Part shown: positions 13,779 to 15,083 of the stretch, in pieces
Position numbering within the stretch: position 1 is the first letter of the stretch
Layout of the letters: each line of letters begins with the position of its first letter
Assembly: GCA_002403175.1 (NCBI GenBank)
Contig: DHHG01000339.1
Location: forward strand, 1 to 15,083
Length of the DNA: 15,083 nucleotides
Reading direction: 5' to 3'
Origin: Syntrophaceae bacterium UBA4778
GTDB lineage: Bacteria; Desulfobacterota; Syntrophia; Syntrophales; UBA4778
Position numbers and translations under genes: made by a program
The notes under the pieces: model-generated
The model's database searches: none
What the model was told of the DNA's origin: nothing
The model's input: the letters and a program-made list of their open reading frames with translations, nothing else

Positions 13779-14906
13779 GTGGTTGATTACGTTCTAACCG
13801 TTAACCTGCTGAGAGTCGTATTCGGTAAGAACCTGACTTACAAGCTTTTCCTCTGGATGATGCCGGGGACTGCCACAGCTATCATGAGCGCTTATACGGG
13901 CGCCAAACTTGGAGGACTGAACAACCCCTTTGTTTGTCTCCCTATTGCAGTCTTCGCCGGAATTGTCATGATCGCAAATTATATCATTCTGGGGAGATCA
14001 TTGATAAACAAGCTGCAACACCATATAGACGATCTGTCACAATCTGCTCAGGAGATCAGTTCCTCTTCAGCCCATGTCTCTCAATCCAGTCAGAGCCAGG
14101 CAGACGGAGTATCGACTCAGGCCTCGGAACTCGAGGAGACCTCTTCCTCGCTGGAGGAAATAGCCTCTATGACCCATGGCAACGCCGATAATGCAGCACA
14201 TGCGAAAGCCCTGATGAGTACGGTAATGAGCATTATAAACAAGGTCAAAAACCACATGGATAATATGGTTGTTTCCATTCAGAAGGTCACTAAAAGCAGC
14301 GAAGAGACGGGAAGGATCATTCGGTCAATAGACGATATCGCTTTCCAGACCAATCTTCTGGCGCTCAATGCAGCAGTGGAAGCGGCGAGGGCCGGTGAGG
14401 CTGGTGCCGGATTTTCCGTGGTCGCCGAAGAGGTAAGAAATCTGGCCATCCGCTCGGCGGATGCAGCACACAATACCGCGCAGATGATTGAAAATACGAT
14501 TTCTATGGTCAAGGAGAGCAGTAATCTGACCCGTCTGACACAGGAGGCTTTTACCGAAAATGTGGAGATCGCCAGAAATGTCAGTAGCATGGTGGAAGAG
14601 ATTGCAGTCGCATCCAAAGAGCAATCATCCGGCATTACTCAGATTAATCAGGCCATTTCGAATATAGACCAGGTAACTCAGCAAAATGCCGCTAATGCAG
14701 AAGAGTCGGCCGCAGCTGCCGAGGAGATGAGCGCCCAGGCGAAGAGAATAAATGAGGTCGTACAGGACCTTGTCATGCTGGTCCAGGGGAAAGAGAATTC
14801 CTCAGAACTGAATACTAAAAACAGCGAGAATTCAGAGCGGAGGATTGTGCGTTTTCCAAAACAGCAATATGAATTTCCGACTTTGAGAAGAGTTTCACAT
14901 CCATAA
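13779..14906 (+). CDS. Methyl-accepting chemotaxis protein, 5' end probably frameshifted
   Basis: Receptor-type chemotaxis signal transducer. The open frame from GTG 13779 gives 375 residues: membrane segments at about 1-14 (cut short), 23-42 and 51-71, no recognisable periplasmic sensor domain, then a long coiled-coil methylation region and the signalling tip [21 protein letters not shown] (183-203) with [13 protein letters not shown] (211-223), which contacts CheA/CheW. There is no C-terminal CheR-binding pentapeptide; the protein ends RRVSHP. The GTG has no ribosome binding site and lies within a helix. ATG 13736 with AAAAAAGGAG upstream begins [11 protein letters not shown] and shifts out of frame at a T7 run (13764-13770); with six T the protein would be 389 residues with a full first helix. 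Confidence 0.85.
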   Translation: MVDYVLTVNLLRVVFGKNLTYKLFLWMMPGTATAIMSAYTGAKLGGLNNPFVCLPIAVFAGIVMIANYIILGRSLINKLQHHIDDLSQSAQEISSSSAHVSQSSQSQADGVSTQASELEETSSSLEEIASMTHGNADNAAHAKALMSTVMSIINKVKNHMDNMVVSIQKVTKSSEETGRIIRSIDDIAFQTNLLALNAAVEAARAGEAGAGFSVVAEEVRNLAIRSADAAHNTAQMIENTISMVKESSNLTRLTQEAFTENVEIARNVSSMVEEIAVASKEQSSGITQINQAISNIDQVTQQNAANAEESAAAAEEMSAQAKRINEVVQDLVMLVQGKENSSELNTKNSENSERRIVRFPKQQYEFPTLRRVSHP

Positions 14907-14932
14907 CCGAAGCATATTTTTTTATTGAGAAT

Positions 14933-14949
14933 TCAAAATCAGATTTTGA
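14933..14949. repeat. Perfect 17-base palindrome
   Basis: TCAAAATC (14933-14940), one base, GATTTTGA (14942-14949). It lies between the chemotaxis gene and its terminator. No function is evident. Confidence 0.4.
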
Positions 14950-14957
14950 TTTGAAAG

Positions 14958-15007
14958 GGCCGGCATGTGTGGTATCTAATCGATCCTCCATTGCCGGCCG
15001 TTTTATT
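14958..15007 (+). terminator. Terminator of the chemotaxis gene
   Basis: GGCCGGCA (14958-14965) pairs with TGCCGGCC (14992-14999) over a 26-base loop, followed by GTTTTATTT. The stem core GGCCGGC is the same as in the terminator at 3831-3861. Confidence 0.75.
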
Positions 15008-15083
15008 TCCGGATTGTTGTTTCAGCTTCAGGATCTCGGACGTATTCATTGGATCATTTTAGAATTTTCCAAAAATAACGGAT
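15008..15083. other. Right-hand end, nothing recognised
   Basis: 76 bases after the terminator with no ORF, promoter or repeat that I can support. Confidence 0.4.

Noticed and set aside
3831..14999. GGCCGGC stems at 3831 and 14958 as members of a dispersed repeat family
   Set aside because: The shared part is only the short G+C core of two ordinary terminators; flanks and loops differ.
1..15083. CRISPR arrays, insertion sequences, tRNA or rRNA genes, phage or defence islands
   Set aside because: No spaced direct repeats, transposase or integrase motifs, cloverleaf or rRNA sequence could be found by reading either strand.

Overview
The window (about 47% G+C by eye) looks like chromosome from an anaerobic deltaproteobacterium, most likely a Syntrophales-type organism (Syntrophus/Smithella/Syntrophobacter neighbourhood). 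Evidence: a PxxKW-family cysteine-rich protein, a putative molybdenum-carrier (cpYpsA-like SLOG) protein, an isolated AtpZ-like protein, a mannose-family PTS remnant with Ser-phosphorylatable HPr, and an OFA-like MFS carrier. This lineage call is inference from gene content; no rRNA or tRNA is present.

Layout. 1-3131 (minus): a tightly coupled operon, PTS EIID - HPr - enzyme I - N-terminus of a possible acyltransferase. HPr/EI and EI/acyltransferase overlap as ATGA. No EIIA, EIIB or EIIC is present, so the phosphorelay is probably regulatory or relies on partners elsewhere. 3289-3861 (plus): a near-consensus sigma70 promoter, a leader hairpin resembling a terminator, a PxxKW Cys-rich protein and a strong terminator. 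4089-4547: YbaK-type aminoacyl-tRNA deacylase. 4548-4879: non-coding, with a set of minus-strand hairpins ending in a T tract (candidate small RNA) and a weak sigma54-like site. 4880-5607: a small exported or membrane protein and an orphan AtpZ-like protein, then a terminator. 5611-6400 (minus): an unrecognised 185-aa protein preceded by a short reading frame with one in-frame TGA. 6440-6910: cpYpsA-like protein. 7076-7471 (minus): DUF5658 membrane protein. 7605-7899: promoter/palindrome and a doubtful 64-aa ORF. 7896-9581 (minus): EttA ABC-F ATPase. 9888-11021: FabHY-type ketoacyl-ACP synthase. 11092-11883 (minus): TruA. 12023-13315 (minus): MFS carrier. 13388-13673: probable frameshifted CxxC gene. 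13671-14906: sigma28-like promoter and a methyl-accepting chemotaxis protein whose 5' end appears frameshifted in a T7 run. 14958-15007: terminator.

Most genes are housekeeping or accessory genes in small transcription units, and I see no single large undescribed system. The most unusual signals are the in-frame-TGA ORF (6149-6400), the minus-strand hairpin set (4622-4708), the MCP frameshift at T7, the leader attenuator at 3342-3384 and the orphan EIID operon.
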